Shown piece after piece: positions 38,653 to 47,408 of a DNA stretch of 64,000 nt (positions are counted from its first letter, which is position 1; each line of letters starts with the position of its first letter). The DNA lies in NCBI GenBank assembly GCA_017621155.1, contig JAGATP010000041.1, positions 1-64,000 on the forward strand, read 5' to 3'. The notes below the pieces were generated by a model. It saw only the letters and a list, made by a program, of their open reading frames with translations, searched no databases and was not told the DNA's origin. Position numbers and translations under genes: made by a program. The DNA comes from Clostridia bacterium. Lineage in GTDB: Bacteria > Bacillota > Clostridia > Christensenellales > Borkfalkiaceae.

Positions 38653-39501
38653 ATGAAGACAAGAATCCTGAGCGGCAGTGTCTACGTTCTCATACTGGCG
38701 GCGTTCTATCTGCTGAAAATCTACGTAAGCGACTATCTCTTTGACGTGCTCATTTGGCTCTTTGCCGTAATGGGTACGTTTGAGATGGCAAGAGCCTGCG
38801 CGCTTCCCCCTTCGCAAAAGGCGATGGTGCTCGCTTTTTCCTTCCTTTGGGTTCCCGTTTTCGTTCTCTCGGAGCTCAAAGCGGCGGCAGGACTCACCGC
38901 GCTCATCGTGTTCTTCTGCCTGATTATTTTCTTTCTCTTCTGTTCTCTCGTCATCGATTATAAGACGGTCACGCTGGAAAGTACGGCAAAGGCAGTGCTT
39001 ACTGCCGTCTATCCCTCGCTGTTTCTCGCCTTTCTGCTCGCGACCAACCATTTGAAGGAGTCTGATCTCGCCATTTTGATGATTCTCGTCATTTCCCCCT
39101 GCGGGGATTCGATCGCCTATCTCTTCGGGTACACCATGCACAACAAGTTCCCCAAGAAGATGGCGCCTTCCATCAGCCCCAACAAGACGCTGATCGGCGC
39201 GGTGGGCGGACTGCTCGGCGGCATCGTCGGAAGCATCGTCCTCTGCGTTATCTGGTATTACGTGAAGGGGCTTCCCGCACCTCTTTGGGAAGACATTCTC
39301 TTTTTCACCCTCGTGGGGCTCTTGTGCGCGGCAGCGACGGAGATCGGCGATCTCGCGGAGAGTGCCATCAAGCGCAAGGCGGGAATCAAGGATATGGGCA
39401 AAATTATGCCCGGTCACGGGGGGATTCTGGACAGAATCGATGGGACGATGCTCGTCACTATCGTGATTTATCTGATTTTCGTTCTAATTCCCGCAATTTA
39501 A
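38653..39501 (+). CDS. cdsA: Phosphatidate cytidylyltransferase
   Basis: 282 residues, about eight transmembrane helices. The C-terminal signature is AATEIGDLAESAIKRKAGIKD…GKIMPGHGGILDRIDG, diagnostic for CdsA, with metal-binding Asp residues. It makes CDP-diacylglycerol from phosphatidic acid and CTP. GAGG precedes the ATG. Confidence 0.95.
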   Translation: MKTRILSGSVYVLILAAFYLLKIYVSDYLFDVLIWLFAVMGTFEMARACALPPSQKAMVLAFSFLWVPVFVLSELKAAAGLTALIVFFCLIIFFLFCSLVIDYKTVTLESTAKAVLTAVYPSLFLAFLLATNHLKESDLAILMILVISPCGDSIAYLFGYTMHNKFPKKMAPSISPNKTLIGAVGGLLGGIVGSIVLCVIWYYVKGLPAPLWEDILFFTLVGLLCAAATEIGDLAESAIKRKAGIKDMGKIMPGHGGILDRIDGTMLVTIVIYLIFVLIPAI

Positions 39502-39524
39502 GATATACTAGGATAGGAAACACT

Positions 39525-40679
39525 ATGAAACACATTGCTCTTGTCGGCAGCACGGGCTCTATCGGCACGCAGGCGCTCAACGTCGCGCGCGCCTATCCCG
39601 ATCTTTTTCAGGTAGAAGCCCTCGTGGCTTCTTCTTCGTATCAGACCTTTTTAGAGCAGATCAAAGAATTTCTGCCCCGCTATGCCGTCCTTCTGAATGA
39701 GGACGCCGCAGAGCGCATTTGCGGAGAAATTCCCCCTTCCGTCCGCTTTTTGACGGGAAAGGAGGCGGCGCTTGCCGCCTGCGCGCTCCCCGAAGCGGAT
39801 ACCGTGCTCGTCGCAACCACGGGCTTTGCGGGGCTTCGCTATTCCTTGGAAGCGATCAAGCGGGGAAAGTCGCTCGCCCTCGCCAACAAGGAGACCCTCG
39901 TCTGCGGCGGCGCGCTCGTCATGCCCCTCGTCGAAGAAAAGGGGATCGACCTGACTCCCATCGACAGCGAGCATTCCGCCCTTTGGCAGTGTTTAAATTT
40001 CAACCCGCACGGCGCATTCCGAAAGCTGCACATCACGGCGAGCGGAGGCCCTTTTTACGGTTGGAAGAGGGAAGCGCTTGCCAAAGTGACGGCAAAGGAC
40101 GCTTTAAAGCACCCGACTTGGAGCATGGGTGCAAAAATCACCATCGACTCCGCCACCCTTCTCAACAAGGGCTTCGAGGTCATCGAGGCAAAGTGGCTCT
40201 ATCGCACTTCCCTCGACAAGATCGGGGCGATCGTCCACCCCGAAAGCATCATTCACTCGATGGTGGAATTTGAGGACGGGGCAGTGCTTGCACAGATGAG
40301 CTATCCGACAATGGAGCTTCCCATTCAGATGGCGCTCACTTACCCCAAGCGCTTCCCCTGCAATGTCAAGCCCCTCGATTTCGCCTCGTTGGGCGCGCTC
40401 CATTTTCTCCCCTTAGAGCGCAAGCAATTCCCCTGTTTCGACTTGGCGCTCACCGCTTCCGAATACGGGGAGAACTACCCCTGCGCATTGAACGGCGCGG
40501 GAGAGGTTGCCGTTCGGGCATTTTTAAACGGGGAGATCGGCTTTTTGGAGATCGGCGAGGTGCTCGAAGGGGTTTTATCTCAGACCAAAAAGCAAAAAGT
40601 CACCGAATACGCCGTGCTGGAGGAGACGGACGCGCTCTCGAGAAGGACGGCAAAGGAAATCATATGTCGCAAATTTTAA
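39525..40679 (+). CDS. dxr: 1-deoxy-D-xylulose 5-phosphate reductoisomerase
   Basis: 384 residues from the ATG at 39525. NADPH-binding start KHIALVGSTGSIGTQAL. The catalytic region has LANKETLVCGG, LTPIDSEHSALWQCL, ITASGGPFYGW, WSMGAKITIDSATLLNKG, and HPESIIHSMVEF. Second step of the MEP isoprenoid pathway, feeding uppS. Confidence 0.97.
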   Translation: MKHIALVGSTGSIGTQALNVARAYPDLFQVEALVASSSYQTFLEQIKEFLPRYAVLLNEDAAERICGEIPPSVRFLTGKEAALAACALPEADTVLVATTGFAGLRYSLEAIKRGKSLALANKETLVCGGALVMPLVEEKGIDLTPIDSEHSALWQCLNFNPHGAFRKLHITASGGPFYGWKREALAKVTAKDALKHPTWSMGAKITIDSATLLNKGFEVIEAKWLYRTSLDKIGAIVHPESIIHSMVEFEDGAVLAQMSYPTMELPIQMALTYPKRFPCNVKPLDFASLGALHFLPLERKQFPCFDLALTASEYGENYPCALNGAGEVAVRAFLNGEIGFLEIGEVLEGVLSQTKKQKVTEYAVLEETDALSRRTAKEIICRKF

Positions 40680-41773
40680 CGGTTTCTTCCGTTCTCGCTT
40701 CCATCGGGTCGATTCTCGTGGCGCTCTTGATTCTGCTCGCCATGATCACCATTCACGAGTTCGGGCATTACATCGCGGGGAAGCTTCTCAAGTTCAAGAT
40801 CAACGAGTTTTCCATCGGTTTCGGGCCTGCCATCTTCAAGAAAAAGAATGAGAAGACAGGGGAGCAATTCTCCGTGCGGGTCATTCCTCTCGGCGGCTAT
40901 TGCGCCTTTGACGGAGAGGAAGAAGAAACCGAATCGGAGACGAGCTTCGTGAAGCAAAAGCCTTGGAAGCGCATCATCGTGCTCGTTGCGGGCGCGTTTA
41001 TGAACTACGTGCTCGCGATGATTCTCATTCTCACTTCCTTTTTCGCCTACGGGCAATACCTCTACGTTACCTATGAGGTCGAGCCCTCCGAGACTGCCGC
41101 GGTCTATTCCTTCCATGACAAGGACATCATCTACGAGTGCGAGGGAAGGGACGTCTACCTCGTCTCCGACATCGTCAAGGGCATTCGCGGGAAGTCGGAA
41201 GGGGATCTCGTGGAGTTTACCGTCTCCCGCCTCGAAGGGGAAGAGCGAAAGGTGCAGAAGGTCGAAATCATGCTTCGCGCCGACACGACTTCCCTAAACT
41301 CGGCGAGCAACGATGAAATCTGGACGGCGCTCGGCATTGCGAAAAACGACGAGGGGGCTTGGCAGATGTTCGTCACGCCTACGCGGCTCGGCTTTTTCGA
41401 GACGATCGGGCGTTCCTTCGTCTATTCCTTCCGCGTGGCAGGGTCGATCTTTCAGGCTTTGGGAGAGCTCATTACGGGGGCAATCGGTCTGAACGCGATG
41501 GGCGGCCCGATTACGACGATCACCATGACTTCTCAAATTGCGACGAGAAGCTTCCGCTCCTTCCTCGAAATATCCTCTTACATCGGCGTCAACCTTGCCG
41601 TGTTCAATCTGCTGCCCATTCCCGCCCTCGACGGGTCAAAGGTCATCTTTACCGCCATCGAGTGGGTGCGGGGCAAGCCCGTCAATCGCAAGGTCGAAGC
41701 GATCATTCACACCGCAGGACTTCTCCTCATCTTCGGCTTCGCGATTCTGGTGGATATTTTACAGTGGCTGTAA
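40664..41773 (+). CDS. rseP: RseP/RasP-type M50 site-2 protease
   Basis: 369 residues, overlapping dxr by 16 nt. Zinc motif HEFGH (H31, E32, H35), a PDZ-like domain (about 130-230), and the C-terminal NLLPIPALDGSKVIF with the third metal ligand. Four transmembrane helices. It performs intramembrane cleavage of anti-sigma factors and remnant signal peptides, so the ECF pair at 8.2 kb is a possible client. Confidence 0.95.
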   Translation: MSQILTVSSVLASIGSILVALLILLAMITIHEFGHYIAGKLLKFKINEFSIGFGPAIFKKKNEKTGEQFSVRVIPLGGYCAFDGEEEETESETSFVKQKPWKRIIVLVAGAFMNYVLAMILILTSFFAYGQYLYVTYEVEPSETAAVYSFHDKDIIYECEGRDVYLVSDIVKGIRGKSEGDLVEFTVSRLEGEERKVQKVEIMLRADTTSLNSASNDEIWTALGIAKNDEGAWQMFVTPTRLGFFETIGRSFVYSFRVAGSIFQALGELITGAIGLNAMGGPITTITMTSQIATRSFRSFLEISSYIGVNLAVFNLLPIPALDGSKVIFTAIEWVRGKPVNRKVEAIIHTAGLLLIFGFAILVDILQWL

Positions 41774-41791
41774 CGCTTAGGCGAGCTGTTC

Positions 41792-41837
41792 TAAAAAAAT
41801 TTCCCCGCAAACGTGTGTTTGCGGGGAATCGCCTTTT
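41792..41837. terminator. Bidirectional terminator between rseP and tetR
   Basis: TTCCCCGCAAAC (41801-41812), GTGT, GTTTGCGGGGAA (41817-41828). The minus strand then has ATTTTTTT; the plus strand has TCGCCTTTT. Confidence 0.9.
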
Positions 41838-41847
41838 ATGGGATTGT

Positions 41848-42441
41848 CTATTCCGGATTTTTTAAGAGGACTTTTTCGGACAACAGTTCGTTGATGAGCT
41901 CGCCGCAGCGGCTTTGCGCCTCTTCTCTCGATAGCCCCTTGTAAAAGCATTCGCCGAGGAATGCGGTCAGACCGTTGCACAAAAAAGCCACGGTCAGAGG
42001 GAGGGGGTGTCGCAGCCTTTCTTCTTTCACCTTGTCCAAAATGAGCTGTTCGCACCCTTGGCGGACGAAGGTGTGAAAGGCGAATTTGACGTAGGGATTG
42101 GTCTCATCGCTGACCGCCTTGACGAGTTCGCCGTTGTCGTAAAAACAGTTGACGATGGCAAACAGGAGATTTTTCGAGGTCTTGACGAGGTCGTCTTCGG
42201 GATTGTTCAAACGGTTTCTCTCATGGCAGTCGGCGAGGACCTTGCGCTGAAAACTGCAAAAGACGTCGTTTAGTAAGTCGTATTTGTCCCGATAATTTGC
42301 ATAAAAGGTCAGCCGACTGATCTTTGCCTTCTCGCAAATTCCCTTGACGGTGAGCTTTTCGAAGGGGGCTTTTTGGATCAGGGAGACGATGGTCGCCCGT
42401 AGTTCCGTTTTTGTCTTAACGATGCGTCTATCTTCAGTCAT
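41848..42441 (-). CDS. TetR-family transcriptional regulator
   Basis: 197 residues. N-terminal helix-turn-helix: LTVKGICEKAKISRLTFYANYRDKYDLL, typical of TetR. The C-terminal ligand/dimer domain is helical and not diagnostic. The target is unknown: no cognate gene is adjacent on its own strand. The start codon is six bases from the -10 box, with AAGGA in those six bases, so the mRNA is leaderless or nearly so. Confidence 0.9.
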   Translation of the reverse strand: MTEDRRIVKTKTELRATIVSLIQKAPFEKLTVKGICEKAKISRLTFYANYRDKYDLLNDVFCSFQRKVLADCHERNRLNNPEDDLVKTSKNLLFAIVNCFYDNGELVKAVSDETNPYVKFAFHTFVRQGCEQLILDKVKEERLRHPLPLTVAFLCNGLTAFLGECFYKGLSREEAQSRCGELINELLSEKVLLKNPE

Positions 42442-42447
42442 GTCCTT

Positions 42448-42476
42448 ATTGTAGCACAGTTTTTTTCAAAAATCAA
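42448..42476 (-). promoter_or_regulatory. tetR promoter
   Basis: Minus-strand TTGATT (42476-42471), 17 bp, TACAAT (42453-42448), extended TGC. The ATG at 42441 is the seventh base after the -10. Confidence 0.7.
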
Positions 42477-42518
42477 GATATGCGCATCAATTTCAGAAAA
42501 CAGAAAAATCAAAAAAAG

Positions 42519-42762
42519 TTATCCACATGGGGGGTGGGGAAAACTTGTGGATAACGTGTGGAAAACTCAAGTTATCCACAGGGAAAACAGAACAAAAAGC
42601 AAAACAAAAGTTCAGGTTAAAAAAAGTTATCCACACCTTTGGTGGATAAAAGTGGATTTCTGCACAAATAGAGGTTAAAATTCCCTAGTTATCCCCTTTT
42701 TTCGACAAAAAAAGAGGGAAAAAGAAAGCAAGCAGATACATAAAATAAAAAAGATATCCACA
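42519..42762. other. DnaA-box cluster
   Basis: Four perfect TTATCCACA boxes: 42519-42527 (+), 42546-42554 (-), 42572-42580 (+), 42627-42635 (+). Three one-mismatch boxes: 42557-42565 (-), 42641-42649 (-), 42754-42762 (+). A weaker one lies at 42689. The DNA between is A-rich. No dnaA, dnaN or rpmH is nearby. Nothing coding is seen in 42477-42796. Confidence 0.85.
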
Positions 42763-42796
42763 TAGGAAAAAAGTTCCCGAAAGAAGGGAAAAACGC

Positions 42797-42825
42797 TTGA
42801 CGGAAACGAAAAAAACGACTATAAT
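42797..42825 (+). promoter_or_regulatory. tRNA-Arg promoter
   Basis: TTGACG (42797-42802), 17 bp, TATAAT (42820-42825). Confidence 0.8.
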
Positions 42826-42855
42826 ATAGTCCGTCAAAAGCGAGAAATAAAATAC

Positions 42856-42932
42856 GCACCTTTAGCTCAACTGGATAGAGCGTTGGTCTACGGAACCAAA
42901 GGCTAGGGATTCGAATTCCTTAAGGTGCACCA
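42856..42932 (+). tRNA. tRNA-Arg (anticodon ACG)
   Basis: Complete cloverleaf: acceptor GCACCTT / AAGGTGC, D stem GCTC/GAGC, anticodon stem TTGGT/ACCAA with loop CTACGGA (anticodon ACG at 42890-42892), T arm AGGGA-TTCGAAT-TCCTT, discriminator A and encoded CCA. A34 is expected to be edited to inosine. Confidence 0.96.
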
Positions 42933-42933
42933 A

Positions 42934-42965
42934 AAAGCAAGTCGAAATTCGGCTTGCTTTTTTTC
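42934..42965 (+). terminator. tRNA-Arg terminator
   Basis: AGCAAG / CTTGCT stem with an inner CGAA helix, then TTTTTTT. Confidence 0.88.
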
Positions 42966-42996
42966 GGAATTTTTTTCAAAAAGGGATGAAAAATGC

Positions 42997-43027
42997 TTGC
43001 TCGTTACGTCGCGTCATAAATTATAAT
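42997..43027 (+). promoter_or_regulatory. MerR-type promoter with 19-bp spacer
   Basis: TTGCTC (42997-43002), 19 bp, TATAAT (43022-43027). An over-long spacer is the hallmark of promoters activated by MerR-family DNA distortion, and the gene downstream is a MerR protein, implying autoregulation. Confidence 0.6.
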
Positions 43028-43045
43028 AGGGGAAAGGAGGCAGTT

Positions 43046-43828
43046 ATGGAGAAAGAAAAAGCAATTCCGAAAGGGTATCGGACGGTGGGCGAGGTCGCCA
43101 AAAAGATGGGCGTGACCGTTCGCGCATTGCAGTATTATGACCGCGAAGGGGTGTTTCGCCCGTCAAGGGTCAGCGAAGGCGGGCGTCGTTTGTACAGCGA
43201 CGAGGATATCGTGAAGCTGCATCAAATTCTCACGCTGAAATCGTTGGGCTTTTCCTTCGATGAAATCAAGAATCGCCTGATTTCCGTCGATACCCCGCAA
43301 AAAGCAAAAGCCGCATTGACGGAACAGAGCAAAGCGATTCAAGCGCAAATCGATCGCTTGACGGAATCCTTACAGGCAATCGAGCTTTTGAAAAGAGAAA
43401 TCGACCAGATGCAGGTTGTCGATTTTTCAAAGTATGCCGATATCATTATCAACCTGCAGATGGGAAACGAGAATTACGGGCTTATCAAACATTTTGACGA
43501 TTCGTTGCTCGATTACTGCCATAAAAAATTCGATCAGGAGACGGGCGGCGATTTCATCCGGCGGTTTCATGCAATTTCAGATCAGGTCGAACGGTGCATC
43601 GAGGGCGGTTTTGCGCCAGACAGCGAACAAGGGCAGAGACTTGCAAGGGACTTTTGGCAGCTGATCACGGAATTTACGGACGGCGATAGGTCGAGGTTGC
43701 TGCAACTGATGCGCTTAGGAGATGAAGATACCCCGATGCAAAATGTGATCCGTCAGTTCATCGAGCCTGCGCTCGAAGTCTATTTCAGAAATTCAGAGAT
43801 TGACCCGTTCGAGGAAAACCATGGATAA
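43046..43828 (+). CDS. MerR-family transcriptional regulator
   Basis: 260 residues from the ATG at 43046 (AAAGGAGG). The HTH is YRTVGEVAKKMGVTVRALQYYDREGVFRPSRVSEGGRRLYS. A coiled-coil dimer helix follows (about 85-125), and a longer helical effector domain (about 130-260) resembles TipAS-type drug-binding domains in position. It overlaps the ABC ATPase by 8 nt, so it likely senses a compound exported by that transporter. Confidence 0.92.
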   Translation: MEKEKAIPKGYRTVGEVAKKMGVTVRALQYYDREGVFRPSRVSEGGRRLYSDEDIVKLHQILTLKSLGFSFDEIKNRLISVDTPQKAKAALTEQSKAIQAQIDRLTESLQAIELLKREIDQMQVVDFSKYADIIINLQMGNENYGLIKHFDDSLLDYCHKKFDQETGGDFIRRFHAISDQVERCIEGGFAPDSEQGQRLARDFWQLITEFTDGDRSRLLQLMRLGDEDTPMQNVIRQFIEPALEVYFRNSEIDPFEENHG

Positions 43829-44635
43829 AGCAATCGAAATCAAAGCCTTAAAGAAAACTTACGGCGCGCATACCGTGTTAAAGGGCATCGATCTGACTGT
43901 GTACAAAGGGGAAATACTGGCTTTGCTCGGCGCAAACGGCGCGGGCAAAACTACGACTTTGGAATGCATCGAGGGCTTGCGCTCTTACGATAGCGGCACG
44001 ATCGCCATACACGGCAAAATAGGGATTCAACTGCAATCGTCTGCATTGCAAGCGTACATCAAGCCCATGGAAGCCGTCAAGCTATTCGCAAAATGGAAAA
44101 AACCAAACCCGACGACAAAATGCTGCAATCTCTCGGAATCCCCGAATTGTCCGAAAAGAAGTATGCCGATTTATCGACGGGGCAGAAGCGCAGACTTCAC
44201 CTTGCGCTTGCCCTGATCGGCAACCCCGATCTGATTGTTCTCGACGAGCCGACTGCGGGGCTTGACGTGGAAGGGCGGGTATCCCTGCACGAGCAGATAC
44301 GCGCGTTAAAATCGCAGGGCAAGACGATCCTTCTTGCCAGCCACGATATGGCGGAAGTCGAAGATTTATGCGACAGAATCGCCGTGCTAAAGGACGGCAA
44401 CCTCGTTTTCGTCGGAACGGTTGGCGCGTTTACGGCGATGGGCGGCAAGAGACACCTGCTTCGCATCAAGACTGCCGACGGGCAGGAAACGTATGAAACG
44501 GGAAATCTAACGGAAACACTTTTGGCAATACTGACGGAGTATCGGCGAAAGGGAACTGAAATCTCCGAGATTCAGACCGATCGGGTATCGCTGGAACAGA
44601 ATTTTATCAATCTTGTGAGGGGTGCAGAAGAATGA
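43821..44635 (+). pseudogene. ABC transporter ATP-binding protein split by a frameshift
   Basis: Frame 1 from 43821 encodes the Walker A half (LLGANGAGKTTTLECIEGL) up to KLFAKWK. The Q-loop to Walker B half (LSTGQKRRLHLALALIGNPDLIVLDEPTAGLD, in pieces) continues in the -1 frame from about 44093. The break is at TGG-AAAAAA-CC (44094-44104); one more A would restore a single protein of about 271 residues. It may be a true mutation, an assembly error in the A-run, or slippage. An internal ATG at 44093 could start the second half alone. The permease gene is intact. Confidence 0.85.
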
Positions 44636-45342
44636 AAGCCCTGTTTTACGGAATTGCATTACAGGTTAAATTGGACATCCGCAGCAAAAGCATGCTGATC
44701 ACCTGCTACCTCGTTCCGCTCGTGTTTTTCCTCTTTATGGGCGGAATATTCACCTCGATCGAGCCCAATGCCGCCAAAACGCTCATTTCGTCTATGACGG
44801 TGTTCACGATCACCATGAGCGCCTTAATGGGACTGCCGCCCGCGCTCGCCGAAATTTACGGCACAGACGTGAAGAAGGTCTACAAGGCAAACGGTGCGCC
44901 TCTGTGGTTTGGCGTGGTCACGCAATTTATTTCGTCGTTTGTGCATACCGTCGTCGTTTGCCTCATCATCTTTGCCGTTTCGCCCTTTCTCTTCCGGGCG
45001 GAATTGCCTGCCGATTTACTGTGGTACTTTTTATCGCTGATCGCATTGCTCATGGTAACGCTTGCAATCGGCTGTATTTTCGGGCTTCTCATTCGGCAAC
45101 AGGCAAAGCTGACCATGATCGCAATGGTGGTGTTTTTACCGTCCGTTATGTTGTCTGGAATTCTATTTCCCGCAGAGCTGTTGCCCCGGTTTCTGCAATC
45201 GATCGCCTATGCGTTTCCTGCGACGATCGCGTTTCAGGCGATGACAAATTTTCAGGCGTGGCACATTCCCGCCTTGCTTGCCCTCTTCGCGCTCCTTTGC
45301 GGCGCGATCGCGCTTCTGTTAAAATGCAAAAAGAACGGATGA
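44632..45342 (+). CDS. ABC-2 type transporter permease
   Basis: 236 residues with six transmembrane helices. Typical ABC-2 pattern: CYLVPLVFFLFMGGIFTSI near the start and a late MLSGILFPAELLPRFLQSIAYAFP segment. It overlaps the ATPase stop in ATGA style. With the MerR regulator and ATPase it forms a drug- or peptide-export operon. The substrate is unknown. Confidence 0.9.
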   Translation: MKALFYGIALQVKLDIRSKSMLITCYLVPLVFFLFMGGIFTSIEPNAAKTLISSMTVFTITMSALMGLPPALAEIYGTDVKKVYKANGAPLWFGVVTQFISSFVHTVVVCLIIFAVSPFLFRAELPADLLWYFLSLIALLMVTLAIGCIFGLLIRQQAKLTMIAMVVFLPSVMLSGILFPAELLPRFLQSIAYAFPATIAFQAMTNFQAWHIPALLALFALLCGAIALLLKCKKNG

Positions 45343-45348
45343 AATTGA

Positions 45349-45385
45349 GCTGCGCCCCGAAAGTCAAAAACTTTCGGGGCGCAGC
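45349..45385. terminator. Hairpin shared by convergent operons
   Basis: GCTGCGCCCCGAAAG (45349-45363) and CTTTCGGGGCGCAGC (45371-45385). A 15-bp stem without a good T-run on either side. Confidence 0.6.
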
Positions 45386-45422
45386 CCATTGCAATCGCGA
45401 GCCGTAGATTATTTTGGAGTTC

Positions 45423-47408
45423 TTATTTCTTCTTTACGATTCGATAGTAGACCTTTGCGGTCAACAGATAGACGATGACGTACACGATGGAAAAGAGGGC
45501 AAAACAGCCAAGGGAGCAAAGGGCAAAGAGCTTCGTGTTGATAAGCCCCAACATGCGCATAATGGTGTTAATCATGGGGAAGGCAAAGCCGACGTGAATC
45601 CCCGCCATCACGAGCGGCATAAAAAAGACGAGCAAAATTTGCGAGTTGATCGACTTTTTCACTTCCGCATAGCTCATGCCGACCTTTTGCATGATTTCAA
45701 ACCGCCTTTGATCCTCGTAGCCCTCCGAAATCTGCTTGTAGTAGATGATGAGAATGGTTGCCATCAGGAACAAAAAGCCGAGGTAGACGCCGAGGAAGAA
45801 CGCTCCGCCGTAGGCGCTCATGTATTGATCGGCTTGTGCCGCTCGGACGAAGGCGCGCGCGTTGTAATTCTTTTCCCGCAGCATGGAAGCGAGCATTCCT
45901 TGAAAGGCAAGCTGCTTTTCCTTGCTGTCCGTCACGTCTGCCCCGTAGCTCAATTGAACGGAGAGCGCATTTTCGCCGTAAACGCTTTGATATTGCCCGT
46001 AAATCTCGCTTAAAGTAATATCGTCCGACACGACGAGGTACAATCCGCCCAAGACCTGCGAGACGCCGTTCGCGAAAAAGGCATCGGGGACGAAGGGATC
46101 GACTTTTTCCTTCACGGAATAGTCCCGATCGAAGAGCCGAACGGTGGAAAGGTCGTATTCAAGCTTGCTTTCGGCAAGCAGCATTTCGTCTTTAGAAAGC
46201 GTCTTGTTTTCGCCCGTGATCCTGTTATAGGCATCTGCCGTGAGAACGATGAGGATAATCGGCGTTTCCATGCCCGCCTCTCTCTTTGCGATGAGTTCAT
46301 TGCCGTTTTGGAAAGCTTGAAAGGGCAGGTACTTACAGGCGACTTCCCGATCGGGCGTCAAGCCGTTTTCTTCGAGCAGCGCGTGAATATCCTCGACCAG
46401 CTTGGAATTTGCGCTTTCCGTCGTGTTTGCCTGTACGATGACGTCGTAGGGGTATCGTTGCGCGAGCATATCGTCTCTGCCTACCATGAACGAGGTGGTC
46501 GTCGAGAGGGTGACGAGCAGCATGGTGAACAGAATGCAAATACTCGCAAGTCCGACGGAGTTTTGCTTCATGCGGTAGGTCATGCCTGAAACGCTCGTGA
46601 AATGATTGGTCTTGTAGTAGAACTTTTTGTTCTTTTTGAGGAGCTTCAAGAGGGCGATGCTTCCCGCGACAAACAGGAAATACGTTCCCAAGATGACGAG
46701 AAGGACGGCGACGAAAAAGAGTTCGAAGGCGGAAACGGAGTCCTTGGTAAGAATCGCGAGCGCGTAGCCCGTGACAAGGCAGATCGCTCCGACAATCGCC
46801 ATGAGGTGGCGGGTTTTCGGCTCTTTTTCCCCTTGATTTTCCCCCTTTATGAGTTCGATGGGTTGAGAGATTCGAATGCGGACAAAGGAGAGAAGATAGA
46901 TTCCGATGAAGATCGCGGAAAACAGGGCGAGGGTGACGAGCATGGACTTCCAAGAAAGGAAGAATCCCGCGCCGTAGTCCGAGCGCAAGATAAGTGCGAC
47001 GATCAGATACATCAATTTGTCGAGGAGAACGCCGAACGCTAACCCGAGAACGAGGGAGAAAAGCCACAAAAACACCGTTTCAAAGAGCAACAGGAGCCCT
47101 AAATGCCGTTTTTCCATTCCGAGCACGTTGTAAAGCCCGAACTCCTTTTTTCGATGCTTGATGACGAAGCTGTTCGTGTAAAACAGAAAGATGACCGCAA
47201 AGAGCCCGACGACGACCGACCCGAAATTTAAAGTGCCCTGAAGGGTACTTCCGCCGTGCATCGCCGCGATGCTGCCGTTTTCGGAGAGCGAGTGAATCAT
47301 GTAGAACATGGTGATCGTGACGATGCAGGTCAGAAGATAGGGGACGTAAATTTTTCGGTTCTTTCGCAAGCTGTGAAGGGACAGGCGCGCATAGAAAAAA
47401 TTAGTCAT
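45423..47408 (-). CDS. BceB-like FtsX-domain ABC permease
   Basis: 661 residues, ten transmembrane helices in the 1+3+... arrangement of peptide-antibiotic exporters. It has a large extracellular domain (about 310-530) between helices 7 and 8, and a conserved start MTNFFYARLSLHSLRKNRKI. HRKKEFGLYNVLGMEKRH is the FtsX coupling region. It senses and removes cell-wall-active peptides from lipid II cycle intermediates together with the ATPase and the sensor kinase. It overlaps the ATPase gene by 8 nt. Confidence 0.92.
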   Translation of the reverse strand: MTNFFYARLSLHSLRKNRKIYVPYLLTCIVTITMFYMIHSLSENGSIAAMHGGSTLQGTLNFGSVVVGLFAVIFLFYTNSFVIKHRKKEFGLYNVLGMEKRHLGLLLLFETVFLWLFSLVLGLAFGVLLDKLMYLIVALILRSDYGAGFFLSWKSMLVTLALFSAIFIGIYLLSFVRIRISQPIELIKGENQGEKEPKTRHLMAIVGAICLVTGYALAILTKDSVSAFELFFVAVLLVILGTYFLFVAGSIALLKLLKKNKKFYYKTNHFTSVSGMTYRMKQNSVGLASICILFTMLLVTLSTTTSFMVGRDDMLAQRYPYDVIVQANTTESANSKLVEDIHALLEENGLTPDREVACKYLPFQAFQNGNELIAKREAGMETPIILIVLTADAYNRITGENKTLSKDEMLLAESKLEYDLSTVRLFDRDYSVKEKVDPFVPDAFFANGVSQVLGGLYLVVSDDITLSEIYGQYQSVYGENALSVQLSYGADVTDSKEKQLAFQGMLASMLREKNYNARAFVRAAQADQYMSAYGGAFFLGVYLGFLFLMATILIIYYKQISEGYEDQRRFEIMQKVGMSYAEVKKSINSQILLVFFMPLVMAGIHVGFAFPMINTIMRMLGLINTKLFALCSLGCFALFSIVYVIVYLLTAKVYYRIVKKK

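Noticed and set aside
42519-42762. Chromosomal replication origin
   Set aside because: The box density fits, but no dnaA/dnaN/rpmH is near and flanking operons run toward the site rather than away. Kept as a DnaA-box cluster, not oriC.
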